Shown: positions 50,288-59,806, counted from the first letter of the stretch. The stretch is 64,000 bases of DNA from Granulosicoccus sp964449565 (GCA_964449565.1 CAYUZB010000009.1:1-64000), one strand, 5' to 3'. Numbers and translations are program-made. Notes: generated by a model not told the origin, from the letters alone.

Positions 50288-52243
50288 TTAATTTGTCGTA
50301 GTGCAATCGGCTTCGATTCCGTAAGGACTGAATGCATTCGCCGGCTGATTGATAGTGTCAAACGCTTCAGAACTTGGCATCCGTAGCGTAATAGGCAAAG
50401 AAGCTACCGCTTCAGCGCCAAGATCCTGAGCACGCGCCGTGACTACAACGCGAGCCCATTCAGCATTACTGGCCGGATACAGCAACTGGAAGTGACCCGT
50501 GCCGTCCTCGTCTGTTTCCAGCACACCGCCAACGATCGTCGCGAAGTCACCTGCAACAGCCGTCAGTGCTGCGGGATCCTGAGGATCCAGCGCACCGTTG
50601 AAATTATTATCTTCGCCAGTGTCCAGCACACGATTTCCATTAGTGTCCTCGGAACCACAAATTACGCTAATGGAATCCTTAACCCAGCGGTCTGCGCTCC
50701 AGGTATCCACATCAGGTGAATTCTCTCGTTCGACCCCATCTTCGTCAACCAGAGTCATAAAGCCTTTGCCGTACCAGATAGGCTGAACTGATAATTCGAC
50801 TTCAGCACCCTCCAAGGTATTCCCGCTACCGTCAGTGACAGTGGCTGAAAAAGTATTGGCGTACTGTGTACCCAGTGGTCTGATTTCGATATCGCCGGAC
50901 GTACCTAATGTAATGTTCAAAACACGCTTGACCACGGTCATCAGCAATTTGTCCTGAATAGTAGTGCCCGCGACTTCGGCAACTACCTCGATGTCATCAG
51001 TTTCCGAGGGACTGTTGCCAGCAGTAAAGAACGTTCGAGCAATACCTTGACTATCCGTTACTGCAGATGCCGGACTTAATTGCCCACCCATAAGATCAGC
51101 GCTCGTAAAATTTACGTTCATGTTTTTTACAGGGTTCCCATTGATATCAACAATCAGGGCCCTGAGCTCACTGGTTCCAGTCGTATCAACGCGAGTAGGT
51201 GAACCTGTGAGCGAAATTGTTTCAGGATTCACGGCGATAAATTCAACATTGAGCGAAGTAATTGCTGACGAGTCATTTACCCCTTGAACAGTAATTTCAG
51301 CTGACCCTGCGCTACTTGAAGTAATGGTTATAGTCGCTTTACCCTCAATGTCGGTAGTGACAACTGAGGAGCTGATGATCTGGCCCGCCGTTGTCAAAAA
51401 CTGCAATGATTCGCCAACAACTGCTTGACCACTGCGGGTCCATGTGACTTCAATATCGTTGAATAAGGAAACAGGCAATTCAGCATCGAAAGTCGATGCC
51501 GGGAAGCTTAATAGATTCTCTGTCAGTTCGAAGCTATGTGTCTTGACGACTGTACCATCAAGCGCCTGAACCGTAATGGTGTCACTGCCATTAGCAGTAT
51601 CAACCACAACATTCACCCGCCCATCAAGATCAGTTACAGCCTCAGATGGGGTAACCGTATTTCCGGCTGCTGAGATAAACGTGACCTCTTGATTGGAAAT
51701 CGGTTCTTCATCACCGGCAATCAAGGTGATATTCAGCTCAACGTCGCCACCAAAGGCAACTTTGTCAGGACCCGAAACAGTTAAATCTGTACCGGTTGCG
51801 GAAATCAACACGTCATCGGAAAATGTACCAGCCTCAACAGTGACGATGATGTCTTGCTCCCGAAATTCCTGGAGCAAACTAAGTGTCGCCTGCGCTTCAC
51901 CATTTTCGTTGGTTTCCGTATCAATGGAGAGCAAAGCACCACCCGTAGAACGAAACTTGACGGCCTCACCTGATACCGAATTATTATCTTCATCCAGTAC
52001 ATAAGCAGTTATTGTCGCTACATCAATGCTGCCTGTATCCAGGTTACTGACATCACTGATAACACGAACATCCAGTATGTCTGGCAACGCGGCGCCCAGT
52101 GAAGGTGAATCAGGATCAATAGGATTCCCATTTGCATCAACCTGACCGATTCCATCGACGGCCAGTTCTTCTGAACGTTGGCCACATGCAGACAGCAGCA
52201 CAGCTGACGCGATCAAAAAGATACCTAACTTATTCATGTTCAT
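50288..52243 (-). CDS. Ig-like-repeat lipoprotein (invasin/intimin-type domains)
   Basis: Surface-type lipoprotein of 651 residues with lipobox LSAC (C20). At least four bacterial Ig-like (Big_1-type) repeats are seen, each with a central GxAxxTxxS-like strand: NENGEAQATLSLL, TDLDGRVNVVVDT, TDIEGKATITITS and TDSQGIARTFFTA. Near the C-terminus the motif DTNGNRVLDTGEDNNFNGALD resembles EF-hand/dockerin calcium loops. It is likely an adhesin or scaffold on the outer membrane. It is 48 bases upstream of, and on the same strand as, the preceding small beta-barrel gene, suggesting an operon. Confidence 0.87.
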   Translation of the reverse strand: MNMNKLGIFLIASAVLLSACGQRSEELAVDGIGQVDANGNPIDPDSPSLGAALPDILDVRVISDVSNLDTGSIDVATITAYVLDEDNNSVSGEAVKFRSTGGALLSIDTETNENGEAQATLSLLQEFREQDIIVTVEAGTFSDDVLISATGTDLTVSGPDKVAFGGDVELNITLIAGDEEPISNQEVTFISAAGNTVTPSEAVTDLDGRVNVVVDTANGSDTITVQALDGTVVKTHSFELTENLLSFPASTFDAELPVSLFNDIEVTWTRSGQAVVGESLQFLTTAGQIISSSVVTTDIEGKATITITSSSAGSAEITVQGVNDSSAITSLNVEFIAVNPETISLTGSPTRVDTTGTSELRALIVDINGNPVKNMNVNFTSADLMGGQLSPASAVTDSQGIARTFFTAGNSPSETDDIEVVAEVAGTTIQDKLLMTVVKRVLNITLGTSGDIEIRPLGTQYANTFSATVTDGSGNTLEGAEVELSVQPIWYGKGFMTLVDEDGVERENSPDVDTWSADRWVKDSISVICGSEDTNGNRVLDTGEDNNFNGALDPQDPAALTAVAGDFATIVGGVLETDEDGTGHFQLLYPASNAEWARVVVTARAQDLGAEAVASLPITLRMPSSEAFDTINQPANAFSPYGIEADCTTTN

Positions 52244-52291
52244 TATTTCGCTCTCGCTCGCCCATCCAGAATTTGCAAACGTCCCAGTGTC

Positions 52292-52798
52292 CTATCGGAA
52301 TCCGCCGATGAAATACTGAAAACCTATCGTCGCCGTCGTGAAAGCGCCACCGTCGAAATCCAGTACATGAAAGTTGAGAGCAGTTGTCTCACTGCCGAAA
52401 AAGTTCAGACCAAAACCCAATGCATTACCTGAATTGCTGTTATTGAGCGAAGAGTCGATGTCCAAACGCGCTTGTCCTGCCAGGAGGTACACACCGGCAC
52501 GATCCCAACGATGGCCAACGCGCAACAAAGCGGCCTGATACTGAGCGAGAGGGTCACCAAGGACGCTGTCAGAGTCATCTGAGCCAGCACCTAAAGCCAG
52601 TTCAATGCCCAGATAATCGAGCAGTTGCATACCGAAGCTTGCATGCACAGTACCCAGGCTCTTGTCACCACCACCTGAAATATCGACACTGCCATCGGAG
52701 AATCCGGCGCCAAAATACAGCCTGGTCGCATCTGCATGTGCAGAGCCTACCAACATGCCGAGACACAGAGCCAAACAGCCGAAAAATTTTCTCATCAA
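52292..52798 (-). CDS. Small outer-membrane beta-barrel protein
   Basis: Exported protein of 168 residues. Signal peptide FFGCLALCLGMLVGSAHA, then alternating hydrophobic strands (RLYFGAGFSD, VHASFGMQLLDYLGIELALG, AALLRVGHRW, GVYLLAGQARLDI) and a C-terminal strand TATIGFQYFIGGF, compatible with an eight-stranded OmpA/OmpX/OmpW-like barrel. First gene of a probable two-gene operon with the Ig-repeat lipoprotein. Divergent from the TlpA-like gene. Confidence 0.8.
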   Translation of the reverse strand: MMRKFFGCLALCLGMLVGSAHADATRLYFGAGFSDGSVDISGGGDKSLGTVHASFGMQLLDYLGIELALGAGSDDSDSVLGDPLAQYQAALLRVGHRWDRAGVYLLAGQARLDIDSSLNNSNSGNALGFGLNFFGSETTALNFHVLDFDGGAFTTATIGFQYFIGGFR

Positions 52799-52995
52799 TC
52801 CTATCTCCTTCGATCATCTGCCGAACTTCATGCCAGCAAACGTACAAAATGCCACCTCGCTACACATGCAAACTTGATGCGTACGCGTAGCCGTCCAGCA
52901 AAGTGTCGGCCACTTGGCGAAATCCCTTAAGAATTTGTCGCAGAACACATTGCCAACCAACTCACACTTTTCAGCCATCAACCCGGTATCATCCG

Positions 52996-53010
52996 TTCTG
53001 GACACCCACA
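52996..53010 (-). repeat. Third perfect copy of the tgtgggtgtccagaa word
   Basis: On the minus strand this 15-base word is identical to those at 37369-37383 and 37406-37420. It lies in the 280-bp divergent region between the beta-barrel and TlpA-like genes. Confidence 0.8.
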
Positions 53011-53080
53011 AACGAGCGAGGCAAGTTACCCCGCCCAAGGTGACCAAAACCCATTGAAACCACGCCGGAAAGCGCACTCC

Positions 53081-53659
53081 ATGACAAACCCGAACACCCG
53101 TCGAAACTGGCGATGGTTGGTCGCGATAGCCTTGTTCAGCCTTAGCGCATGCAGCAACCATACCGAGCTCACCTCTGCCGCCTCGTCGGTTCCCTTCAAA
53201 ACGCTCGACGGGGAGAAATTCAGCCTCAATGAGTTGCCTGGATCCAAATTGGTGAATTTCTGGTCCACCAGTTGTCACATCTGCTTGAAGGAAATGCCCG
53301 AGCTTGTGGAGCTCCACGAGGACTACGAGTCGCGAGGATTTACCGTTATTGCCGTGGCCATGCCGGGCGACCGCCCCGATTTGGTACTCGAAGTCAGCCA
53401 ACAGCGGAATTTGCCCTTTCCCGTCGCGCTCGACCTCGACGGCAAAGTCATTTCGGCGTTCAAAACTGCAAACGGAAAAACGATAAAAGGGACACCCACA
53501 ACGTTTCTGATCAATGCCAATGGAGACTTGCTTGGGCGATATGTGGGTAAAATCAAATTTGACGTATTACGGGAAAAACTGGATAAGCTTCTCTCCGTGA
53601 GCCACATTCGCAACAATTCAAACCCCACCAGGCTCGCCGTAGCCGCCGCGTCGACCTAA
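53081..53659 (+). CDS. TlpA-like thioredoxin-fold lipoprotein
   Basis: Envelope thiol-disulfide protein of 192 residues from ATG 53081; a TTG at 53054 is in frame but unlikely. The signal ends in lipobox LSAC (C24). The thioredoxin-fold active site is WSTSCHICLKEMPEL (CxxC = CHIC) and the cis-Pro lies in KGTPTTFLI. It belongs to the TlpA/ResA/AhpC-TSA redoxins used in cytochrome maturation or periplasmic reduction. hemJ begins five bases after it. Confidence 0.9.
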   Translation: MTNPNTRRNWRWLVAIALFSLSACSNHTELTSAASSVPFKTLDGEKFSLNELPGSKLVNFWSTSCHICLKEMPELVELHEDYESRGFTVIAVAMPGDRPDLVLEVSQQRNLPFPVALDLDGKVISAFKTANGKTIKGTPTTFLINANGDLLGRYVGKIKFDVLREKLDKLLSVSHIRNNSNPTRLAVAAAST

Positions 53660-53663
53660 GCGC

Positions 53664-54095
53664 ATGCTGCTCTGGGTAAAAGCGCTGCACGTCATTTTCA
53701 TGGTCACGTGGTTTGCCGGTCTTTTTTATCTGCCGCGCATCTTTGTCTACCACAGTCAGGCCGAGCTCGCCAACAAGGCTCAAATCGAAACGTTCAAGGT
53801 CATGGAGCGAAAGCTCCTGATCATGACGCACATCGGTGGGGTATTGACCATCATTTTTGGCAGCTGGCTGTTGTTTGCCTGGTTACCGGGGCTGGCCACC
53901 CTGGCCTGGATGCAAGTGAAGCTCCTGCTGGTGCTGATCCTGATCCTTTACCATCTGTATTGCATCAAGCTGGTCAAGGACTTCCGACTGGACAGGAATA
54001 CCAGAACACACCGTTGGTATCGGCTTTTCAATGAGATACCCGTGTTGTTCCTGTTTGGCTGTGTGATTATGGTGATCGTTCGGCCTTTCAACTGA
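53664..54095 (+). CDS. hemJ: Protoporphyrinogen IX oxidase HemJ
   Basis: Inner-membrane heme-biosynthesis enzyme of 143 residues with four TM helices. The N-terminal WVKALHVIFMVTWFAGLFYL PRIFVYH region contains the conserved His and the LYLPR-type motif, and a conserved Lys lies in WMQVKLLLVL. It oxidises protoporphyrinogen IX in bacteria lacking HemG/HemY. It is adjacent to the TlpA-like redoxin and convergent with rppH. Confidence 0.9.
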   Translation: MLLWVKALHVIFMVTWFAGLFYLPRIFVYHSQAELANKAQIETFKVMERKLLIMTHIGGVLTIIFGSWLLFAWLPGLATLAWMQVKLLLVLILILYHLYCIKLVKDFRLDRNTRTHRWYRLFNEIPVLFLFGCVIMVIVRPFN

Positions 54096-54111
54096 ACAAA
54101 TCACCGCATAA

Positions 54112-54197
54112 CAAGCATCAATTGAATAAGCATTCGCCACCCAGCGCGAGTCATCAAGCATCAATTAATTGGACAAGTCTTCGCTACTAAGCGCGGG
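54112..54197. repeat. Imperfect direct duplication between hemJ and rppH
   Basis: Two copies of a unit of about 40 bases starting aagcatcaatt and ending agcgcg (about 54113-54151 and 54155-54197) lie back to back in the convergent gap. They share their ends and the ttcgc core but differ in the middle. No coding role. Confidence 0.5.
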
Positions 54198-54219
54198 ACA
54201 CTTAAGTCTAAGTCCCCAA

Positions 54220-54699
54220 TTACGCATTGCTGATAAGCAATGGCTCCAATTCCTTAAGCGCAAGCTTGTAGACCTTACGTTTGAAGAAGATGACCTTGCG
54301 TGAAGGTTCCCAGTAATCCACCCATTGCCAACGGTCAAATTCCGGGGTTTCGCTGTTGGCAAGATCCACTGCTTTCTCATCCCCGAGCATTCGCAGCATA
54401 TACCAGATCTGCTTCTGCCCAATGCATACCGGATTTTGATTGCGTCGAATATATTTTTTTGGCAATCGATACTTCAGCCATCGCCGTGTGCACCCCAGAA
54501 GCTTCACATCATGCGGCTCAAGCCCAGTCTCTTCCTTGAGCTCACGATACATTGCTTGTTCAGGAGATTCGGAATTATCAATACCACCTTGCGGAAATTG
54601 CCACGCATCCTGCCCAATACGGCGCGCCCAAAAAACCTGCCCGTCGTTGTTACTCAGAATAATCCCGACATTAGCCCGATAGCCTTCGCTGTCAATCAT
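54220..54699 (-). CDS. rppH: RNA pyrophosphohydrolase
   Basis: Nudix enzyme that removes pyrophosphate from mRNA 5' ends to start decay. ATG 54699 gives 159 residues starting MIDSEGYRANVGIIL, as in the family; the frame is open upstream but unlike RppH. The Nudix box is GGIDNSESPEQAMYRELKEE followed by TGL. The RRWLKYRLP and QKQIWYML segments are typical. It is convergent with hemJ. Confidence 0.95.
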   Translation of the reverse strand: MIDSEGYRANVGIILSNNDGQVFWARRIGQDAWQFPQGGIDNSESPEQAMYRELKEETGLEPHDVKLLGCTRRWLKYRLPKKYIRRNQNPVCIGQKQIWYMLRMLGDEKAVDLANSETPEFDRWQWVDYWEPSRKVIFFKRKVYKLALKELEPLLISNA

Positions 54700-54837
54700 G
54701 TCGGTTCTCGTCCACCTCAAGCAACTCCCGGTTCTAATTCTTCCAAAAAAAGCGAGCTTCGGCAAACACTCGCGAGCATTCATTACGGACAATGCCGTAA
54801 CAATGCGTGATATGGCAATGTAAACCTGTCCAATTCA

Positions 54838-55407
54838 CTATGTTCGTGGCAACGTCACACCTTTTTGCCCCTGATATTTCCCACCTCGATCAGCATACGA
54901 GGTTTCACAAACTTCGTCGCTTTCAAAAAACAACATTTGCGCAACACCTTCATTCGCGTAGATTTTTGCTGGTAGAGGCGTCGTGTTCGAGAATTCCAAG
55001 GTCACATGGCCTTCCCATTCAGGCTCCAGCGGCGTGACATTGACAATGATTCCACAACGCGCGTAGGTACTTTTTCCTAGGCATACGGTCAATACAGAAC
55101 GCGGTATACGAAAATACTCAACCGTTCTCGCCAGTGCAAAAGAATTCGGCGGAATGATGCAAGTATCCGCCTGGACGTCAACAAAACTGTCGGGGTCAAA
55201 CGATTTCGGATCAACAATCGCGTGATTGATATTCGTGAAAATCTTGAATTCATCGGCGCAGCGGACATCATAGCCGTAGCTGGACGTACCGAAAGACACG
55301 ATCCGTTCGTCATTGCTGTCGACACGTACCTGACCGGATTCGAAGGGTTCGATCATCTGCTCGGATTCAGCCATTCGCCGAATCCACTTGTCTGACTTGA
55401 TACTCAT
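54838..55407 (-). CDS. dcd: dCTP deaminase
   Basis: Deaminates dCTP to dUTP for thymidylate synthesis. ATG 55407 gives 189 residues starting MSIKSDKWIRRMAE, the standard N-terminus. Active-site regions are GKSTYARCGI and VTLEFSNTTPLP. It begins seven bases after the mrp/apbC stop, so the two are probably co-transcribed. Confidence 0.96.
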   Translation of the reverse strand: MSIKSDKWIRRMAESEQMIEPFESGQVRVDSNDERIVSFGTSSYGYDVRCADEFKIFTNINHAIVDPKSFDPDSFVDVQADTCIIPPNSFALARTVEYFRIPRSVLTVCLGKSTYARCGIIVNVTPLEPEWEGHVTLEFSNTTPLPAKIYANEGVAQMLFFESDEVCETSYADRGGKYQGQKGVTLPRT

Positions 55408-55414
55408 GATTAAC

Positions 55415-56506
55415 TCAAGTGTTCTGAATGACAATATTTGGAAATTTCGCTGAGTAATCCTTCGCCTGACGAGAAAGCCGCGCTGCGGCCTTGCGGGCTA
55501 TTTCCCGATAAATTTCCGTAGTTCGACTGTCTGGCTCTGACACGACTGTCGGCTTGCCGCTATCAGCATTCTGGCGAATACCCAGTTCCAGCGGCAATTC
55601 GCCGAGCAGAGACACCCCCGCCTCACCGGCCATGGTCGCGCCACCGCCTTCGCCGAAAATATGTTCTTCGTGACCACAGTTGCCACAGATGTGGATGGAC
55701 ATGTTCTCCACTATGCCGAGGATCGGTACTTCAACCTTCTCGAACATCTTCAAACCCTTGCGCGCGTCAAGTAGGGCGATGTCCTGCGGCGTTGTGACAA
55801 TGATGGCGCCGCTGACCGGTACTTTTTGCGCCAGTGTCAGCTGCGTATCTCCGGTGCCTGGCGGCAAATCAATGATGAGGTAGTCCAGATCTCGCCATCG
55901 CGTGTCATTCAACAGCTGCTCCAGTGCCTGCGTAACCATCGGCCCACGCCAGATCATCGGTGTTTCTTCGTCGATCAAAAAACCGATGGACATGGTTTGC
56001 ACACCATAGTTTTCCATCGGCTCCAGACTCTTGCCGTCCTCGGAATCCGGCTGTCCGGACAATCCCATCATCCGCGGTTGGCTCGGGCCATAAATATCGG
56101 CGTCGAGCAGACCCACTGTCGCCCCTTCGGAGGCGAGTGCCAGCGCCAGATTGACCGATGTAGTCGACTTGCCGACGCCACCCTTGCCCGAGGCCACGGC
56201 AATGATGTTCTTGACGTTTTCAAGGCGCTTGACACCGTGCTGCACGGCATGGGCGATGATCTTCTGGCTTGTGTTTACCGTGACGTTGGCGGCTCCGGCT
56301 TCTGAGGCCAGGGTGCCGACCACCCGCACTTCAAGTGCCTCCTTGTAACGGGCACAGGGATAGGGCAACTCCAGATCGATGGCGACCGAATCGCCTTCAA
56401 TGCGAATGTCGCGAACCGTTTTGGCCGCAACAAGGCTAGATTCCAGATGGGGATCGATGATTTGATCGAGCGCGTGCTCGATGGCTTCGCGAGACAGCTC
56501 TGACAT
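55415..56506 (-). CDS. apbC: Mrp/ApbC/NBP35 family Fe-S cluster carrier ATPase
   Basis: Cytoplasmic P-loop protein of 363 residues that carries Fe-S clusters to apoproteins. An N-terminal MIP18/DUF59 domain (IEHALDQIIDPHLESSLV) is fused to the ATPase. The deviant Walker A is ASGKGGVGKSTTSVNLALAL, Walker B is LIIDLPPGTGD, and the cluster-binding CxxC is CGNCGHEEH. Divergent from metG, a conserved arrangement (mrp-metG) in gammaproteobacteria. Confidence 0.95.
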   Translation of the reverse strand: MSELSREAIEHALDQIIDPHLESSLVAAKTVRDIRIEGDSVAIDLELPYPCARYKEALEVRVVGTLASEAGAANVTVNTSQKIIAHAVQHGVKRLENVKNIIAVASGKGGVGKSTTSVNLALALASEGATVGLLDADIYGPSQPRMMGLSGQPDSEDGKSLEPMENYGVQTMSIGFLIDEETPMIWRGPMVTQALEQLLNDTRWRDLDYLIIDLPPGTGDTQLTLAQKVPVSGAIIVTTPQDIALLDARKGLKMFEKVEVPILGIVENMSIHICGNCGHEEHIFGEGGGATMAGEAGVSLLGELPLELGIRQNADSGKPTVVSEPDSRTTEIYREIARKAAARLSRQAKDYSAKFPNIVIQNT

Positions 56507-56638
56507 GCGACTCTTTGGCTCCGCTCGGGGTGGACTGTTAAACTATGGGCAACCCACAACTATACACGTAAGCCGTGGCATCGATGCTACCCATCAACGA
56601 GGAGTAGCACGTCACCGTAACAGGATTATCAATACCCC

Positions 56639-58678
56639 ATGAGTCGCCGCATTCTGGTCACCAGCGCCCTGCCGTACGCCAATGGCGCACTGCATATCGG
56701 TCACCTGCTCGAATACATCCAGACCGATATCTGGGTACGTTACCAGCGCCTGATGGGTCATGACTGCCAGTGGGTCTGGGCCGACGACGCACACGGGACA
56801 CCCATCATGCTCAAAGCGCAGGCTGAGGGTATCGAGCCCGAAGCCCTGATCACGCGCATCAAGACCGAGCACGAGCGCGATATTGCTGGCTTTCTGCTGT
56901 CACCCGACAATTTTCACACCACGCACTCTCCGGAGAACAAGGAACTTGCCGAGCTTGTCTACACCCGACTTCGGGATGCGGGACATATCGTCAAGCGCAC
57001 CATCAAGCAGCTTTATGATGCCAAGAGTGAGATGTTCTTGCCGGATCGTTTTGTCAAAGGGATTTGCCCAAATTGTGGAGCTGCTGATCAATACGGTGAC
57101 AACTGTGAAAACTGCAGTGCCACCTATGATGCAACCGAGCTGAAAGATCCAGTCTCGCAGGTGTCCGGAGCGACACCGGAATTGCGTGATTCGGAGCAGT
57201 ACTTTTTTGCGCTCGGTCATTTCGCGGACATGCTCAAGCAATGGACAGCCTCAGGTAGTCTGCAACCGGAGATCGCCAACAAACTCAAGGAGTGGCTGGA
57301 TAGCGGCCTGCAGGATTGGGACATTTCGCGCAATGCGCCTTACTGGGGTTTTGAGATACCCGATGCACCGGGCAAATATTTTTATGTATGGCTCGATGCA
57401 CCGATTGCTTACATTGCGAGTCACAAGCATCTGGCGGCACGAACCGGCGAGGACTATCTCGAAACCTGGAAAGAAGGGTCAGATGTCGAGGTTTATCACT
57501 TCATTGGTAAAGACATCGCCAACTTTCACTGCCTTTTCTGGCCAGCTATGTTGCAAGGCGCCGGCTTTCGTAAACCCACTGGCGTGTTCTGTCATGGCTT
57601 TCTTACCGTCGACGGAGCGAAGATGTCAAAGTCTCGCGGCACATCAGTTACGGTTGAAACATGGCTCAAGCATCTCGACCCTGAATATTTACGTTACTAC
57701 TACGCAGCAAAGCTTGGTAACAGCGTTGTGGACCTTAACCTCAACCTTGATGACTTTGTCACGCGGGTGAACGCTGATCTGGTCGGTAAAGTGGTCAACA
57801 TTGCCAGCCGCTGCGCTGGATTCATTCAAAAGAAATTTGATGGCAAGCTTGCGACAAGCCTGCCCGAGGAACTATCACCCGACTACGAGCATTTCATCAG
57901 TGCGCAGCAGATCATCATGCAGTACTACGAACAACGAGAGTATGGCAAGGCCATGCGCGAAATCATGATGCTCGCCGAACATGCCAACACTTATATCAAT
58001 GATGCAGAACCCTGGGTCAAGATCAAGGACCCTGATGCAGCACTTGAAGTACAGCAGATTTGTACCGTTGGATTAAATTACTTCCGCATCATCGTCACTT
58101 ATTTACACCCGGTACTACCCAAGCTTGCCGAGAAAACAGAAAACTTCCTTGCCACAACGCTGACACTTGATTCCTTGTCATCTCCTTTACTTGATCACAG
58201 CATCAAACCTTACAAGCCAATGATGACGCGTGTTGAAACCAAACAAATTGAAAAAATCCTCGAAGAAACACGCGAGGCAGGAGAAGCTGCGAGTGCTGCA
58301 ACAAATGCGGGCGCGTCGGGCTCAACAGGTGGTGACCACGAACCGTTGAAACCTGAAATCGAGATTGATGACTTCAACAAGGTTGATTTACGCGTGGCCA
58401 CGATTGTCGATGCAAAGGCGGTGGAAGCTGCCGACAAACTGGTAGAGCTCACGCTCGACATTGGCATTGAAACGCGTACGGTGTTCGCCGGCATCAAGGC
58501 AGCGTACAAGCCCGAAGATCTGATCGGTCGGCGTACCGTGATGGTGGCCAATCTGAAACCACGCAAGATGCGCTTCGGCGTATCCAGTGGAATGGTACTT
58601 GCCGCTGGACCCGGTGGTTCGGATCTGTTCATACTGACACCCGACGATGGCGCCGAGTCCGGCATGCGGGTGAAGTAG
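56639..58678 (+). CDS. metG: Methionyl-tRNA synthetase
   Basis: Class I synthetase of 679 residues. The HIGH motif is in PYANGALHIGH, the zinc knuckle is CPNCGAADQYGDNCENC, and KMSKS is in GAKMSKSRGT. A C-terminal EMAP/Trbp111-like tRNA-binding domain (from FNKVDLRVATIVDA) allows dimerisation. rsxA follows four bases later, so the electron-transport genes may share its transcript. Confidence 0.98.
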   Translation: MSRRILVTSALPYANGALHIGHLLEYIQTDIWVRYQRLMGHDCQWVWADDAHGTPIMLKAQAEGIEPEALITRIKTEHERDIAGFLLSPDNFHTTHSPENKELAELVYTRLRDAGHIVKRTIKQLYDAKSEMFLPDRFVKGICPNCGAADQYGDNCENCSATYDATELKDPVSQVSGATPELRDSEQYFFALGHFADMLKQWTASGSLQPEIANKLKEWLDSGLQDWDISRNAPYWGFEIPDAPGKYFYVWLDAPIAYIASHKHLAARTGEDYLETWKEGSDVEVYHFIGKDIANFHCLFWPAMLQGAGFRKPTGVFCHGFLTVDGAKMSKSRGTSVTVETWLKHLDPEYLRYYYAAKLGNSVVDLNLNLDDFVTRVNADLVGKVVNIASRCAGFIQKKFDGKLATSLPEELSPDYEHFISAQQIIMQYYEQREYGKAMREIMMLAEHANTYINDAEPWVKIKDPDAALEVQQICTVGLNYFRIIVTYLHPVLPKLAEKTENFLATTLTLDSLSSPLLDHSIKPYKPMMTRVETKQIEKILEETREAGEAASAATNAGASGSTGGDHEPLKPEIEIDDFNKVDLRVATIVDAKAVEAADKLVELTLDIGIETRTVFAGIKAAYKPEDLIGRRTVMVANLKPRKMRFGVSSGMVLAAGPGGSDLFILTPDDGAESGMRVK

Positions 58679-58682
58679 CGCG

Positions 58683-59258
58683 ATGCGCGATCTCGCGCTA
58701 ATTATTCTGGGAACCGTGCTGGTCAATAATTTTGTGCTGGTACAGTTCCTGGGATTGTGTCCATTCATGGGCGTATCACGACGTCTCGATTCGGCGTTGG
58801 GCATGGGTATCGCCACCACTTTTGTGCTAACTCTCGCGACGGGTTTGAGCTATCTCGTCAATCACTGGCTGCTGGTTCCTTTCGAACTCGAGTATTTACG
58901 AACTTTGAGTTTTATTGTCGTCATTGCAGTGGTCGTTCAATTTACTGAAATCACGATACGCAGACGTAGTCCCCTACTACATCGAATACTCGGTTTGTAT
59001 CTACCGTTGATAACCAGCAATTGTGCCGTGCTAGGTGTTGCTTTGCTGAGTGTGGGTAAACAACACTCATTGGTGCAGGCGACAACCTATGGCTTCGGTG
59101 CTGCAATAGGTTTCACGTTGGTTCTTCTGTTGTTTTCCGCGATGCGCGAGCGCCTGGACTCAGCCGATATTCCAGGGCCATTCAAAGGTAGTGCGATCTC
59201 CCTGATCAGTGCAGGTCTTATGTCACTGGCTTTCATGGGATTTAGCGGCCTTCTGTAA
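58683..59258 (+). CDS. rsxA: Rsx/Rnf electron-transport complex subunit A
   Basis: Inner-membrane subunit of 191 residues with six TM helices, LVNNFVLVQFLGLCPFMGVS at the N-terminus and LITSNCAVLGVALL in the middle. RsxA and RsxE are homologous and carry an Fe-S cluster between them. First of six genes in rsxABCDGE; its stop overlaps the rsxB start. Confidence 0.97.
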   Translation: MRDLALIILGTVLVNNFVLVQFLGLCPFMGVSRRLDSALGMGIATTFVLTLATGLSYLVNHWLLVPFELEYLRTLSFIVVIAVVVQFTEITIRRRSPLLHRILGLYLPLITSNCAVLGVALLSVGKQHSLVQATTYGFGAAIGFTLVLLLFSAMRERLDSADIPGPFKGSAISLISAGLMSLAFMGFSGLL

Positions 59259-59806
59259 TGGATATGAGCGCGCTATTCGCCTTGTTTGTCGTCATACTGA
59301 CGATTTTGCTTACTGGTTATGTGCTTGGTCGCGCCCAAAATCGCACAGAGCAAAGTGACGGTAACAATCGCGAAAAGCTTATCGAACAAGTAAACGCCTT
59401 GCTCCCGCAAACGCAATGCGCACAATGCGACTACCCGGGCTGCAGACCCTATGCCACAGCAATTGTTGATGGTGATGCAGAAATCAATCAGTGTCCTCCA
59501 GGTGGAGAAGCCGTTATTCATCAGCTGGCAAGCTTGCTTGATCGACCTGTAGTTGCGTTGAACGCACACTATGGAGAACACAAGCCCGCAATCGTTGCAT
59601 TGATCGACGAGACACAATGCATTGGCTGCAAGCTATGCATTGACGCCTGCCCCGTCGATGCGATCGTGGGTGCGCGGAAATACATGCACTCCGTCATCAG
59701 CGATGATTGCACCGGGTGTGAACTTTGCCTGCCCCCTTGCCCGGTTGATTGTATTGAACTGGTTCCAGCCAACCCGGGTAAACCTCTGTGGTCTCGGCCC
59801 GCATGA
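59258..59806 (+). CDS. rsxB: Rsx/Rnf electron-transport complex subunit B (ferredoxin-like)
   Basis: Fe-S protein of 182 residues. After an N-terminal anchor helix come CAQCDYPGC for one [4Fe-4S] cluster and two ferredoxin motifs, CIGCKLCIDACP and CTGCELCLPPCP. It passes electrons within the Rnf/Rsx complex. It overlaps rsxA by one base and rsxC by four. Confidence 0.97.
   Translation: MDMSALFALFVVILTILLTGYVLGRAQNRTEQSDGNNREKLIEQVNALLPQTQCAQCDYPGCRPYATAIVDGDAEINQCPPGGEAVIHQLASLLDRPVVALNAHYGEHKPAIVALIDETQCIGCKLCIDACPVDAIVGARKYMHSVISDDCTGCELCLPPCPVDCIELVPANPGKPLWSRPA

Noticed and set aside
52814..53401. Minus-strand open frame of 195 residues across the barrel/tlpA divergent region
   Set aside because: Half of it is antisense to the TlpA-like gene; no signal peptide, motif or ribosome-binding site was found.
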